15,982 nucleotides of DNA from an uncultured Bacteroidales bacterium (lineage in GTDB: Bacteria; Bacteroidota; Bacteroidia; Bacteroidales; Paludibacteraceae), in contig CALGHE010000036.1 of NCBI GenBank assembly GCA_937915765.1, positions 1 to 15,982 of the forward strand, written 5' to 3'. Both the position numbers and the translations under genes were made by a program. Below are positions 6,601-13,705 of the stretch, in pieces. The notes below the pieces were generated by a model. It saw only the letters and a list, made by a program, of their open reading frames with translations. It ran no database searches and was not told the origin of the DNA. Every line of letters starts with the position of its first letter. The stretch's first letter is position 1.

Positions 6601-8961
6601 GTAAGAGACACGATAATTGCTCATGTTGATATAAGCCTCGTACGAATCATTCCAGAAACGGTAAAGAGAATAGAACTGATAAGTAGGATTCGGCTGATGA
6701 GTACCATAAGAGATACGAACATGGTCACGACCTCCATTCATCCAAGAAGACTCACCTTCCGATTTATTACCAAATTTAAGTGTAAATGTACCGACATCGT
6801 TTGGATTAAATTTAGTCCTGTTAACAGTTTTTTCCACATACAACGAACGATTAGCCAAAATATCCACACAGTTACGTTCCATCGTATATGTTGCGTTGTT
6901 CGGGTACTCATTACTAACCCACTCTTCAAAATTATCACCTGTGATTTTACTTGTCAAACAAATACGAGGATTCAATGTATCCACAGCAATCACAGTGAAA
7001 TGAACAGAGTCGCGAGTTGCATCCAAACCGCCAGACTTAAATCCGGGAACACTTCCGATATTCCAAACGACCTTATTGCCCACTAATTTTCCGCCATGAG
7101 TAGCACTCACAAATTCATAATTAGGATCCAATTCAGTCTCGATTGTCACGCCTTCGGCCGCCAACGTACCATAGTTACGATAATCCACCTTATAAGTAAT
7201 CTTATCACCCTGATAAGCGTAAGTCTTGTCCACATCCATATAGACCTTCATATTGGCAGCCGGTTTCATGATTTCAGGAGCATGATAATTACCCGAACAA
7301 ACCAACATACCCAACGTACGGAACCAACCGTGGAAATACTTTGGCGTACTACCAATATAACGTTCTTCCGGATCTAATTTCGCATTTGTATTATTTCCGT
7401 CCCATGCGATTTCGCACTGACGATAAATATCTGCCAACAACTCCAAATCTTCAGAAATCACAGCTGCAGGAGAACCAGAACCTACAGAATAATTTGTGTG
7501 ATAAGGCGACATGATGCCACCGTCAAATCTCCATTGCTGCGGAATTTGCGAAACACCAAACCATGATGGCTGACCGGGGTCAGGAGACGCACCCATCTTT
7601 GAGCAAATAAGTTCTCCGTCATCCTTCGGCTCTTTCAACATCTCTGCATGACGAATCGCCATATCATATTCAGAAGTATTTGTTCCCTCGATAACTTGGT
7701 GTGTCACAGGGTCCCAATCATACTGCTGATGACCATGCCACAAATAGTCGCACAGATGTCGCCACGCATAACGGAAGTCCTCTCCATCCACATAAACATT
7801 AAACTGAGGATTTTCACCCGCATCGCCAATCGTAACATTACCGATTGATGCTATATAGCCCTGCTTATAAGCCTCCCTGTTCAAATAGTTACCAGAAGCT
7901 GCCGCACGTTGGAACTGATGAATTTGCCAATCCACAGACTCTCTGCCCTCTCCTCCATCGCCATTCTTAAACCAACGATAAAACTCATCAAAATAAGAAG
8001 GTGCGTCGTAGTCAATCCACAACGTACCATACTGAGACAACAAATTAGGACCACCGCCATAAGGACCATTCAAACCCGGGTAACGAGCCTCCGCCTCTGC
8101 AGAGAAACGCCAACGAGTCAACTCTCCCCATGAATTTCCTTTTTTGCAATATCCATCAATACCAATATCACCCGAAATATAACCTGAGATTTGTCCGTTA
8201 CCTTTGTCCCACTGCGGAATTGTATCCACCAACGCTGTAATAACCCTATAGGCCTCGTCCTTCAAGGAGATAGGTTTTCCAGCATAATCCTTCACAACCT
8301 CACCATCTTGAATCATCCATTCACCCCACTGCTTGTACGCAATCAACATCGCCATCGCAATATCCACGTCACCATCGGTCGCAGAGTGAGAAGGAGACAT
8401 ACTCTCGGTTGTTTCGTCATTTTTCCAACCTGCCAAGTATGGACCAGCGTAATCCGGCAAATTATCACGAAGTTTTGTTCCATCCTTAAATCTCTCAACA
8501 CCACTCATACGGTTGTCATGAATCCACATATACAAACCGTTGAAAGTTTTCTGGTCGGCGAAAATAGCAGCGGCAAGCAACGCATATCCATCACCTTCCG
8601 ACACGAACGTACCATAGTTTCCCGGCACATCATCATGGTTAAACGTGATGTAGCGAACCCCACAGTGAGTACCGCCCATATATCTCGCACGGTGCATCAT
8701 GATATGGTATCCCTCACGCATCGCCTTTTCCATATCGGCATGCGTAACACCCTCCGCATTGTATTTTGCCAAAGATTTTCCACCTCCGGGATATTCCATA
8801 AATTGAGGGAATGGGAATGCCGGATTTCCGACGTTGATGTCAGTTTCTATAAACACAGACGGGTCATACGTTCCTCCCTGCTGTGCATAAGTCGAAACCG
8901 ACCCAAGCACTCCAAACGTCACCAGACACCCAGCAATTAATTTTCTTAAATATCGTTTCAT
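673..8961 (-). CDS. Giant T9SS-exported GH8 glycoside hydrolase with DUF11 and Ig-like arrays
   Basis: The 2762-residue product starts at ATG 8961 with a signal peptide (residues 1-27, ending STYA-QQ). Residues ~60-560 are a GH8 domain. They carry SEGDGYALLAA with the likely acid Glu122, SATDGDVDIAMA with conserved Asp198/200, a PSYFDEFYRWF segment, and FRYAWRHLCDYLWHG near residue 405. GH8 enzymes cleave beta-1,4 glucans, xylans or chitosan; the substrate here cannot be read. Residues ~571-695 are DUF11-like. Two more DUF11-like modules (~700-1100 and ~1100-1405) are each split by a large insertion. From ~1413 to ~2673 there are about twelve Ig-like modules, many opening with C-x-G. The last 89 residues (SINIPSSFSPGGDGIQDKW onward) are the CHU_C / gliding-motility-associated domain, the T9SS type B sorting signal, so the protein should reach the cell surface or medium. 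The gene is downstream of an HTCS regulator. The 3' half is much richer in G+C than the 5' half. Confidence 0.9.
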   Translation of the reverse strand: MKRYLRKLIAGCLVTFGVLGSVSTYAQQGGTYDPSVFIETDINVGNPAFPFPQFMEYPGGGKSLAKYNAEGVTHADMEKAMREGYHIMMHRARYMGGTHCGVRYITFNHDDVPGNYGTFVSEGDGYALLAAAIFADQKTFNGLYMWIHDNRMSGVERFKDGTKLRDNLPDYAGPYLAGWKNDETTESMSPSHSATDGDVDIAMAMLIAYKQWGEWMIQDGEVVKDYAGKPISLKDEAYRVITALVDTIPQWDKGNGQISGYISGDIGIDGYCKKGNSWGELTRWRFSAEAEARYPGLNGPYGGGPNLLSQYGTLWIDYDAPSYFDEFYRWFKNGDGGEGRESVDWQIHQFQRAAASGNYLNREAYKQGYIASIGNVTIGDAGENPQFNVYVDGEDFRYAWRHLCDYLWHGHQQYDWDPVTHQVIEGTNTSEYDMAIRHAEMLKEPKDDGELICSKMGASPDPGQPSWFGVSQIPQQWRFDGGIMSPYHTNYSVGSGSPAAVISEDLELLADIYRQCEIAWDGNNTNAKLDPEERYIGSTPKYFHGWFRTLGMLVCSGNYHAPEIMKPAANMKVYMDVDKTYAYQGDKITYKVDYRNYGTLAAEGVTIETELDPNYEFVSATHGGKLVGNKVVWNIGSVPGFKSGGLDATRDSVHFTVIAVDTLNPRICLTSKITGDNFEEWVSNEYPNNATYTMERNCVDILANRSLYVEKTVNRTKFNPNDVGTFTLKFGNKSEGESSWMNGGRDHVRISYGTHQPNPTYQFYSLYRFWNDSYEAYINMSNYRVSYFMYDAAAIGLQSDDNPTGWTFVVDNQNDLDKYGYNPETGPITFAYQKIPQGEDEHGKWNQRLMIRFADVLMAPSTHVYDKLDSQYLLHKGVWGPGFIRARLASNPNSDISGRVVDDWSYDDVVNGEPLDGQGTTFTLVSPCWANYDNPGYEITNYARHVCNPTSAKNYGRILVEEFDGYTWRRIQGTGPLPGREAYNVTICDTIPYELEWVGWVDSTALKNDAGEKIKATYTPAANPKSAGYTGIVKWTVPTMLVGEEDKLVYRAKARDLGCPDVEDAYYENAAWIWSDTDSPDSSKVDLMTTCAELPPVIDPQTSLFKTADKKAADIGEVVTYEVKFKNTEGTRVEANCKSTDGWIKLGNGNLPAVGAEGLKLSTNGQSAYFFAPEKSYGKDGEIYCTIGGGPSSTQNMYIVFRYEGGTPGQPDFKGVCMQMMVNKDGKNNFGYYLYNNGTLIAKEGLTWADAMQFPGDNEAPTFKFVLNGDHLYMYVNDHEDEWTNVSKDWSGLDAAGPGYFGMYVNSNGNSNTQLTSFITELDYAFDITLMDVLPEELGNVANVSDDGVYDATKNTIQWPTVATTVKDALPPGDSIVRTFEAEVLACGKKYINNMALATVYGMDTLKVVNTIDCGAATCPIETVVLKSEATEFCVGDSVLFTAAVEPEGDYLYEFFLDGESLGEPSDVSEMYFSKEGAYTVRAYDAADTSCNRLSKPKALAADSIPSFTLGKDVTVCEGQSVKFGTGLPAGYTFEWSTGSKLDSIEVGESGEYVVTVKSVVCEASDTVVVDVAEELVVDLGGDTVVCESLTLDAGGVYDTYVWYRGAEQVSDESSIEVSESGEYRVEVTQGACGGSGEVSVKVSPATVPSGTFKVSYVVSDTASDGAFGKSLTEQDGLVVDIEEGYVYNWYDADRKPLDGVPTPDVPEGGGDASYTYYVSRTNADGCESELVEVTVSVSGAPVPVTSDVVLCVGEEASALEASFTDNGGDVTWELRWYDADGNALDGAPVPSSDRAGETVYYVSQVSSAGAESGKVPVKVTVYGVGVPDVSEIRRQYCEGELLEEMSPVSGADEESFVMGGKFEWSRNGTVTEGTPIVGSKVETTTYGVREYYEVAEGKVCKGEEVLFDVVLTEVAAPSGDLTVNYLKREGVDGGFAGLLEQNPDAAKAEEGKTLVWFDADGNELDGVPAPEYSADWAAGEDVELVYKVAQRDDATGCMSDTLDVTVIISDSPMPKTSPVGYCEGAEAVALTAEVSDDGDGTEYELVWFGVDGGQLDAAPVPDTRTPGEYVYKVAQRSKAEPDNVSSKAPLKVTVYALPVLEVDAPDAKCGGNVELSGHVSLKDETMSVTMVYYKDADGAEAVRGGLVSASGTYYADASYTINATSEETAVCRSEMVDVKVVINDISGLKVEGPATVCPGGEVVLKASAESSDPGAGEVVYSWSGSAEGEGAELGTGALEGSYGTVYEYEVVAEAGACTGADALRASHKVTVSRGVLDGAVTANGVASDVYRTCGGEVELVSTHSGTDVRWSDASGAPLGEGASLKVSPESTTVYVVTLTNVCEASDTVTVSVHPLSAAADWSGLDGSFCEGDDVSAKLSLEGYDASMSGAYIKWFRDGEELSAFAGSESLSIKGVGSDDAGVYSYRVSNGICERPESADEGSLVVVSPASYTKPDGLVVCEGSSADVALKLGEDDVEVAWFDGQKGAEASFALDATSYVRFTLTRPGGCVQKDSVLVTVDSQVELELSSDTTICKGESLALEVKASGNGLGYRWELDGELLGSSPRLSGLVPMESTVYGVTVTSRACEPVRGEVAVEVASLPVIYEIADVKTRTVEVVLAEGYGSSPFMYSVDGGDYVSDPVFTLSRYGRHVYRVSDANGCVGTMAHELEAPSINIPSSFSPGGDGIQDKWEVPELSETYPDATIVIFDRFGKKLVEYKASEGGWDGTYNGKRMPSTDYWYEIDIDEIDKTYVGHFTLISE
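2740..3960 (-). repeat. Coding tandem repeat array, five Ig-like modules of ~87-92 codons
   Basis: Within the giant gene, five successive modules place a core Trp at residues 1690, 1777, 1865, 1957 and 2048, a spacing of 87, 88, 92 and 91. Four of the five follow it with variants of W-(Y/F)-D-A-D-G-N-x-L-D-G-x-P-x-P, starting at + positions 3894, 3633, 3093 and 2820 and reading leftward. The fifth (residue 1865, position 3369) has a diverged version ending EGTPIVG. Each is followed by V-Y-K-V-A-Q or Y-Y-V-S-(R/Q). At DNA level, 3613-3633 and 3073-3093 agree at 20 of 21 positions. This is the fold pattern of adhesin-like extracellular spacer domains. Confidence 0.7.
4990..5570 (-). other. Concanavalin-like domain inserted in a DUF11 module (protein region)
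   Basis: This marks residues ~1131-1324 of the giant protein. The upstream piece GEVVTYEVKFKNTEGT and the downstream piece FDITLMDVLPEELGNV together make one DUF11 module. Between them lie roughly 190 residues with the alternating hydrophobic strands and the F-K-F-V-L-N-G-D-H-L-Y-M-Y-V-N-D and G-P-G-Y-F-G-M-Y-V-N patterns typical of concanavalin A-like jelly-roll domains. Such domains often bind glycans, so this could be a carbohydrate-binding module, but no binding residues can be assigned. Confidence 0.5.
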
Positions 8962-9283
8962 ACTCGAAATGATTTGTATTCTAAGTTAAAAAAGCCCGCG
9001 CAACAGCGCTCAACTTCCAAAAACCCTATTAGTTAAAACATATTTCGGCAAATATCGTAAATTATTTATTAAAAAAGCAACTTTTAGCCAACAAAAAAAG
9101 GTTTCCCTTCAAACTTTTTGTATTTTTTCCTAAAAAACACGATGTTTCCTCAAGAGAACACAAGCCTGCTCCTCTTCGGCTGACGCTAAATGCAATAGCC
9201 GCAAAAACATATCAACACACACCCGCAAAAAAACAGCGCACTACTCAAAATGAGCCAACACTCTTTTGCGAATAACCATCATT
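8962..9283. other. 322-bp intergenic region upstream of the GH8 giant gene
   Basis: This AT-rich stretch separates the HTCS stop from the GH8 start, both on the - strand. No ORF or RNA gene is visible. It holds a candidate promoter (9049-9080). No convincing intrinsic terminator for the HTCS gene was found: a T7 run near 9228-9234 (read on the - strand) is preceded only by a weak CTCA/TGAG hairpin. Read-through from the regulator into the GH8 gene is therefore possible. If the HTCS regulates this gene, its operator should lie here, but I see no clear direct-repeat binding site. Confidence 0.5.
9049..9080 (-). promoter_or_regulatory. Candidate Bacteroidota-type promoter for the GH8 giant gene
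   Basis: On the - strand, GATATTTG (9056 to 9049) matches the -7 consensus TAnnTTTG with one mismatch. TTGC (9080 to 9077) sits exactly 20 nt upstream in the -33 position. Transcription would start near 9042 and give a leader of about 80 nt. Both boxes are imperfect, as expected for a promoter that needs an activator such as the neighbouring HTCS, but also as expected by chance in AT-rich DNA. Confidence 0.35.
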
Positions 9284-12200
9284 TCACTCCTGTCTTTTGC
9301 TTTTCGCATACTGAGACGGCGACATTCCATATTTTTCGGCAAAGCAGCTGCTAAAATATTTCGGATCTGAATATCCTACCTGATACGCCACATCTGCCAC
9401 CGAATATTTGCCGCTTGCGAGCATCGTTGCAGCGTACTGCAGACGGAACATCTTAATGTATTCGCTCGGCGAGCATCCTGTTATAGCCTTAAACTTGCGG
9501 AACAGCTGCACGCGGCTGAGAGCCGTTTTTTCGGCAAGGAACTCAACCGAGAGTTCCGGTTCTGATATGTTGTTCTGCAGCACTTCAATCACCTTTCTCA
9601 AAAACGCGTCGTCTCTGCTTTCCGGCATCTTGTCTGCAGGCATATCCAAAATCTGGCTTCGTAAGAAAGAGCGCTGTCTCTCCTTGTTCTGCAATATAGT
9701 GTTAACCTTAGCCACCAGCACCTCGTTGTTGAAAGGCTTCGTCAGATAATCATCGGCACCAAGCGAAAGCCCCTCTACCTGCGAGTCGTCCGAATCTTCC
9801 GAAGTAAGCATTATCACAGGTATATGCTGCGAGATAGGGTTAGACTTGAGAGCCGTGCACATCTGCTTGCCGTCCATTTTAGGCATAACCACATCAGAAA
9901 TCACCAAGTCTGGCAAGATTTGCAAAGCCTTTTCAAGCCCCTCTTCTCCGTCAGAAGCCATCTCTATTTCAAAATAGTTCTGGAAAAGCAGAGCGAGCAA
10001 AGACTGCACGTCCGGATTATCGTCAACCAAAAGGAGCGTCTTTTTAGAGGCAAGTTCCATGTTATCGGTCTGAGCAGGCTGCTCCATCATCACTACAGAG
10101 GTTTTCTCACGCTTGACAGCCTCGCCTTTAGGCAAACGCACGACCACACGCGTGCCGCCCTCTTCCGGCGAAACGACCTCGATTTCCCCTTTGTTTGTCA
10201 GCACAAAATCGTGACAGATATTAAGTCCAAGACCAGAGCCTTTTTCGTTCTCCGTTCCGTTTGTGGATATATTATACTTATGGTCGAACAATTTTGACAT
10301 CTGTTCCTTGCTGATACCCACACCATTATCCTTCACCTCTATTTCGATAAAATTGTCGCTCTCGGTCACATCAACATCTATCCTGCCTCTTTTCGGCGTG
10401 TATTTGATAGCGTTATTCAGCAAATTCCTCACCACGGTCGCGATCATGCGTCCATCTACAAACGCAGCCCGTTGAGTGTGGGAGGCGCAGTTTACCGTTA
10501 TTCCCTTTTCTGTAGCAGACTCGTGCAGCAGAGAGGCGCAGTCCTTCACAACAGTGTCCAGAAACACATTCTCAGGCGAATAGAATATATTTTTATTCTG
10601 AAGCCTTGACCACTGCAGGAGGTTCTCCATCTGGTCCTGAAGTTTCTTTGCGGCCTTTGTGATGGTATTCATTTGAGACGACAGAGTCTCGGAAGCGCTC
10701 ACAGACTTGTCTTCCTGCAAAAAAGAGAGCATACCCACAACCACTGTCAGCGGATTTTTAAGGTCATGCGCAATGACGGACATGATTTTATTTTTAATAG
10801 AGAGAGCCTCGTCCAGATTTCTGTTCTTTTTTTCTAAGCTCTCTTTCTGCATCTGAATCTCGAGCGTCTTTTGCGAAAGCTCCTCCGTGCGGCTCTTCAC
10901 CTGCCTTTCCAGCTCCTCCTTCTGTTTGTTCAGGATACGCAGCCGCACCTTCACAAAAGCAAAGACAGCCAGCGCCAGCGCCAGCACGACAAGCACCTTG
11001 AACCACCATGTTCCCCACCAAGGCGGCAATATTACGATAGTGAGCGGATGCTCCGTCTCGTTGCAGATGCCCTCTTGCGTGCAAGCCCTTACATGAAACT
11101 TGTAAGTGCCAGGGTTCAAGTTAGAGAACGAGACACGCTGCGAATGGTCGGCAGGCAGCCAGTTCGGATGGAAACCCTCAAGTTTGTAGAAATACTTCAG
11201 CGACTCATGCACGTCCAGATTGACGCTTGTAAATTCCAGAGAGAAGAAATTCTGTTCATAATTCAGCACAACAGACTTTGCAAAAGCGATGTCCTCCTTC
11301 AGAATATCGGACGACCCGACCTCCTGCTTCTTATCCCACAGATAGAAACCTTTGAGGTAAACATAAGGGTTTGATTTGATAGGTTTTATATCCTTTGGGT
11401 TAACTCTGAAAAATCCGTTTGACGTTCCGAAGAAGAGGTTATTGTTTCCGTCGGTCAGCACAGCACGTTTACTCAAGGTGCTACCTTTCAGGTCAAAACT
11501 AAGGTCATACTGCTTCAGCACATCTTCGTCGGGATTAAAAAGATAGACCGCGTCGATAGCTCCAATCCACAAGTTTCCGTTCATATCCTCGGCGATAGAG
11601 CGCAAGTCGTTAGGGATTCCCATCTTTTCGCTGTAACTCACGAAACACCGCCTCTGCTCGTCAAACAAGTCAAGCCCTCCAGTTTCGGACACAACCCAGA
11701 TTCGACCTTTCTTATCCTCATAGCACATCACAATTTCGTTCTGTGAGATGCTACCCTCCTTATTTGAATAGGTATATAGCTTATACTCCCCGTGATTAGT
11801 GTAACAAGCCAGTCCGGCACTCGATGAAATCCATAAGCGCTGCTTGCTGTCACGAAGCACATGAGTCACGAAGTGCGGCGTCGTCGCGTTGAACGGAAAT
11901 TCGTCACTATTGTTCCAGCTCTTGAACTTGCCTGTTCTTCTGTCCAGCCGAGCGAGGCCGCATCCGTCAGTAGCGACCCACACAATAGAGTCTTCCACAT
12001 GTATTCCATTTATGAAGTTAGACGGGATAGTGAACACATCTTCCGGGTCATTCCTGAAACGCTGCAGTTTATTTGTCTTCAGATTATATTTCACAAGCCC
12101 ATCGCCCCAGGTCGAATACCAGACAACAGAATCGCTCTCCACCTCTATATCCAACACAACATTGCCAATATTAAAGTCATGCCCCAAGAAACCTTTTTCG

Positions 12201-13342
12201 TTTGAAAAGAACGTGAGTCCGCCCCCGTCAGTTCCGATTATGACCTTTCCGCTATTCTGCAGAAGAGCCAAGCTAGACACCACATTGTTAGACAGCGACT
12301 TGTATCCATCATCTGCACTGCCTTTCTGATAGTAATAGAAAGCATCCATCACGCTGTTAGAGTTCAACATCCAGAATCTGTGAGTGCTTAGCCAGAAATT
12401 ATCATGAGAATCTTGCAGAATAGAGCTGACTGTCACATTATTCGGGTCCACATTCTCCGGCAACTGATAAGTCAAAGGCTCGTAACGCCTTTTCTTCAGA
12501 TTAAACAGTGCCAAGTTTCCGTTGACGCTTCCTATCCATACATTATGTTTAGAATCCTCGAAGAAAGACAATATGCTGTTGCTGCATATACCATAAGTTG
12601 CGCCGTTCGCAGGATAATGTCCAAGCACCTCGCGCTCTTTCGTCAGATGATAAAACCCTTTGTCCACAGAGCCAAGGAAGACAGTGCCGTCAGAAGCTTT
12701 CAGTATGGTCTTAACGCGAGAGCTGACCTTTTCCGCCCCTTTAGTCTTCAGAGGCATGAACGAGCCGTCCTTCTTGTTAAAGATATTAACGCCAATATCA
12801 ACAGAGCACACCCATATTTCATCGTCAAGGTCAACCAGGTCCATTCCCCAGTTTCCTTTGAAATAAGCGGTATCTTTACGTTCCGGCGAGAAACGGATAA
12901 GCGCTTCGGACCCGACCACCCAGAGATAGCCGTCCTTATCTTCCGTCATAGCGTAGGCGCCACGGCTGTTCTGAGTTTTGAAACGCACCCTTTCGAAATT
13001 ATTATGGACACGGTCATACAGGCAAAGGCCCTCGCCGGTGCAGACCCAAAGTCTTCCTTGCGAATCCTCGAACGACTTGAAGCAGACGTTGCTCGACAAA
13101 CTATTGTCGTTATTTCTAATCCTCCAATACTTGGTGTATGAATTCCCGTCAAATTTAAGGACACCGCTCCACGTAGAAATCCACAGGAAACCGTAGGAAT
13201 CCTCTATCACATTATTAACATCCGTGTAAGGAATCCTGCTGTTAGCCACGATAGCGCCAAACCGCTTCGACTCCGCCTGAAGCCGCAACGACATGCTCAA
13301 CAACACTACTACCGCAAGAATATATTTTATACATTTATACAT
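9284..13342 (-). CDS. Hybrid two-component system (HTCS) sensor-regulator
   Basis: The 1352-residue protein joins sensor and response regulator in one chain. I start it at ATG 13342; a GTG lies immediately upstream. Residues 1-23 are a signal peptide. Residues ~24-690 form a periplasmic beta-propeller with at least 13 Reg_prop-type blades such as DSYGFLWIST and DKKGRIWVVS. Residues ~695-774 are the Y_Y_Y domain (FFSLEFTSVN to IVILPP), followed by a transmembrane helix (~775-800) and a coiled coil. The kinase core has VIAHDLKNP (phosphorylated His859), the N box near Asn977, and G boxes DNGVGIS (1005) and GSGLGLN (1035). The receiver (~1101-1215) has Asp1150, Thr1180 and Lys1202. Residues ~1249-1349 are an AraC-type helix-turn-helix domain ending YGMSPSQYAKS. 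All catalytic residues appear intact. HTCS proteins sense glycan fragments and activate nearby polysaccharide-degradation genes, so the GH8 gene 322 bp downstream is the likely target. Confidence 0.95.
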   Translation of the reverse strand: MYKCIKYILAVVVLLSMSLRLQAESKRFGAIVANSRIPYTDVNNVIEDSYGFLWISTWSGVLKFDGNSYTKYWRIRNNDNSLSSNVCFKSFEDSQGRLWVCTGEGLCLYDRVHNNFERVRFKTQNSRGAYAMTEDKDGYLWVVGSEALIRFSPERKDTAYFKGNWGMDLVDLDDEIWVCSVDIGVNIFNKKDGSFMPLKTKGAEKVSSRVKTILKASDGTVFLGSVDKGFYHLTKEREVLGHYPANGATYGICSNSILSFFEDSKHNVWIGSVNGNLALFNLKKRRYEPLTYQLPENVDPNNVTVSSILQDSHDNFWLSTHRFWMLNSNSVMDAFYYYQKGSADDGYKSLSNNVVSSLALLQNSGKVIIGTDGGGLTFFSNEKGFLGHDFNIGNVVLDIEVESDSVVWYSTWGDGLVKYNLKTNKLQRFRNDPEDVFTIPSNFINGIHVEDSIVWVATDGCGLARLDRRTGKFKSWNNSDEFPFNATTPHFVTHVLRDSKQRLWISSSAGLACYTNHGEYKLYTYSNKEGSISQNEIVMCYEDKKGRIWVVSETGGLDLFDEQRRCFVSYSEKMGIPNDLRSIAEDMNGNLWIGAIDAVYLFNPDEDVLKQYDLSFDLKGSTLSKRAVLTDGNNNLFFGTSNGFFRVNPKDIKPIKSNPYVYLKGFYLWDKKQEVGSSDILKEDIAFAKSVVLNYEQNFFSLEFTSVNLDVHESLKYFYKLEGFHPNWLPADHSQRVSFSNLNPGTYKFHVRACTQEGICNETEHPLTIVILPPWWGTWWFKVLVVLALALAVFAFVKVRLRILNKQKEELERQVKSRTEELSQKTLEIQMQKESLEKKNRNLDEALSIKNKIMSVIAHDLKNPLTVVVGMLSFLQEDKSVSASETLSSQMNTITKAAKKLQDQMENLLQWSRLQNKNIFYSPENVFLDTVVKDCASLLHESATEKGITVNCASHTQRAAFVDGRMIATVVRNLLNNAIKYTPKRGRIDVDVTESDNFIEIEVKDNGVGISKEQMSKLFDHKYNISTNGTENEKGSGLGLNICHDFVLTNKGEIEVVSPEEGGTRVVVRLPKGEAVKREKTSVVMMEQPAQTDNMELASKKTLLLVDDNPDVQSLLALLFQNYFEIEMASDGEEGLEKALQILPDLVISDVVMPKMDGKQMCTALKSNPISQHIPVIMLTSEDSDDSQVEGLSLGADDYLTKPFNNEVLVAKVNTILQNKERQRSFLRSQILDMPADKMPESRDDAFLRKVIEVLQNNISEPELSVEFLAEKTALSRVQLFRKFKAITGCSPSEYIKMFRLQYAATMLASGKYSVADVAYQVGYSDPKYFSSCFAEKYGMSPSQYAKSKRQE

Positions 13343-13383
13343 CACGAACCACTGAGATTATCCGTCCAAATAGCGAACAAGTG

Positions 13384-13391
13384 CAAAGATA
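13384..13391 (-). promoter_or_regulatory. Likely -7 element of the HTCS gene
   Basis: On the - strand this reads TATCTTTG, a perfect match to the Bacteroidota -7 consensus TAnnTTTG. It lies 42 nt upstream of the HTCS ATG, predicting a start near 13377 and a leader of about 35 nt. No TTTG is found at the expected 19-21 nt spacing; the nearest one, read from 13406, is only 11 nt away. The -33 box is therefore weak or absent. Confidence 0.5.
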
Positions 13392-13537
13392 CATATTTTT
13401 TGCAAAGAAAAGACACCAGATGCGGCAAGAAAAAAAGCCTTTGCCATGATTTTATGACAGTGTAGAAATAGTCCGGTAATCATTCCCTTGCGTTCTACCC
13501 TCATACAGACCGAGTTAGCAAAAAAACAAGCCCTCTC

Positions 13538-13553
13538 TGAAAAATATTTTTCA
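13538..13553. repeat. 16-bp perfect palindrome upstream of the tRNA promoter
   Basis: TGAAAAATATTTTTCA is a perfect palindrome that ends 17 nt before the -33 box of the tRNA promoter, in the region between two divergent genes. It could be a regulator binding site or an AT-rich element that helps polymerase binding. AT-rich palindromes also arise by chance, so no function is assigned. Confidence 0.4.
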
Positions 13554-13570
13554 AATTTATACCAAAACTA

Positions 13571-13602
13571 TTTGCAGAATCAAAAAAAAACACCTACCTT
13601 TG
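13571..13602 (+). promoter_or_regulatory. Bacteroidota promoter of the tRNA-CAU gene
   Basis: TTTG at 13571-13574 and TACCTTTG at 13595-13602 match the -33 and -7 consensus exactly, with a 20-nt spacer. Transcription should begin near 13609, about 22 nt before the mature tRNA. This is the clearest promoter in the window and supports assignment to the phylum Bacteroidota. Confidence 0.85.
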
Positions 13603-13630
13603 CATCGCAATTGAGAAAAACAAATGCGAT

Positions 13631-13704
13631 GGCGGGATAGCTCAGTTGGTTAGAGCGTCGGATTCATAACCCGGAGGTCACGAGTTCAATTCTCGTTCCC
13701 GCTA
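13631..13704 (+). tRNA. tRNA with CAU anticodon, probably elongator tRNA-Met
   Basis: The 74-nt gene folds as a standard cloverleaf. The acceptor GGCGGGA pairs with TCCCGCT (G-U at the first pair), the D stem is GCTC/GAGC, the anticodon loop is TTCATAA, the T stem is ACGAG/CTCGT with loop TTCAATT, and the discriminator base is A. The anticodon stem has an A-C mismatch next to the loop and a closing T-G pair. CCA is not encoded, so it must be added after transcription. It lacks the initiator hallmarks (unpaired first base, GGG/CCC anticodon stem). A tRNA-Ile that is lysidine-modified to read AUA also has CAU and cannot be excluded. Confidence 0.95.
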
Positions 13705-13705
13705 C

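Noticed and set aside
8191..8940. Long + strand frames opposite the GH8 domain (also 6337-7086)
   Set aside because: They are antisense to conserved GH8 and DUF11 coding sequence, and their translations lack recognisable motifs.
8991..9009. GCGC/GCGC hairpin followed by a T6 run (read on the - strand) in the presumed leader of the giant gene
   Set aside because: The stem is only 4 bp and several bases separate it from the T run, too weak to call an attenuator.
12404..13141. 245-codon + strand frame opposite the HTCS sensor domain
   Set aside because: The - strand shows regular beta-propeller blades here, so the + frame is a shadow.
13343..13345. GTG start one codon upstream of the HTCS ATG
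   Set aside because: ATG at 13342 is the more usual start and gives the same signal peptide; the one-residue difference cannot be settled from sequence.
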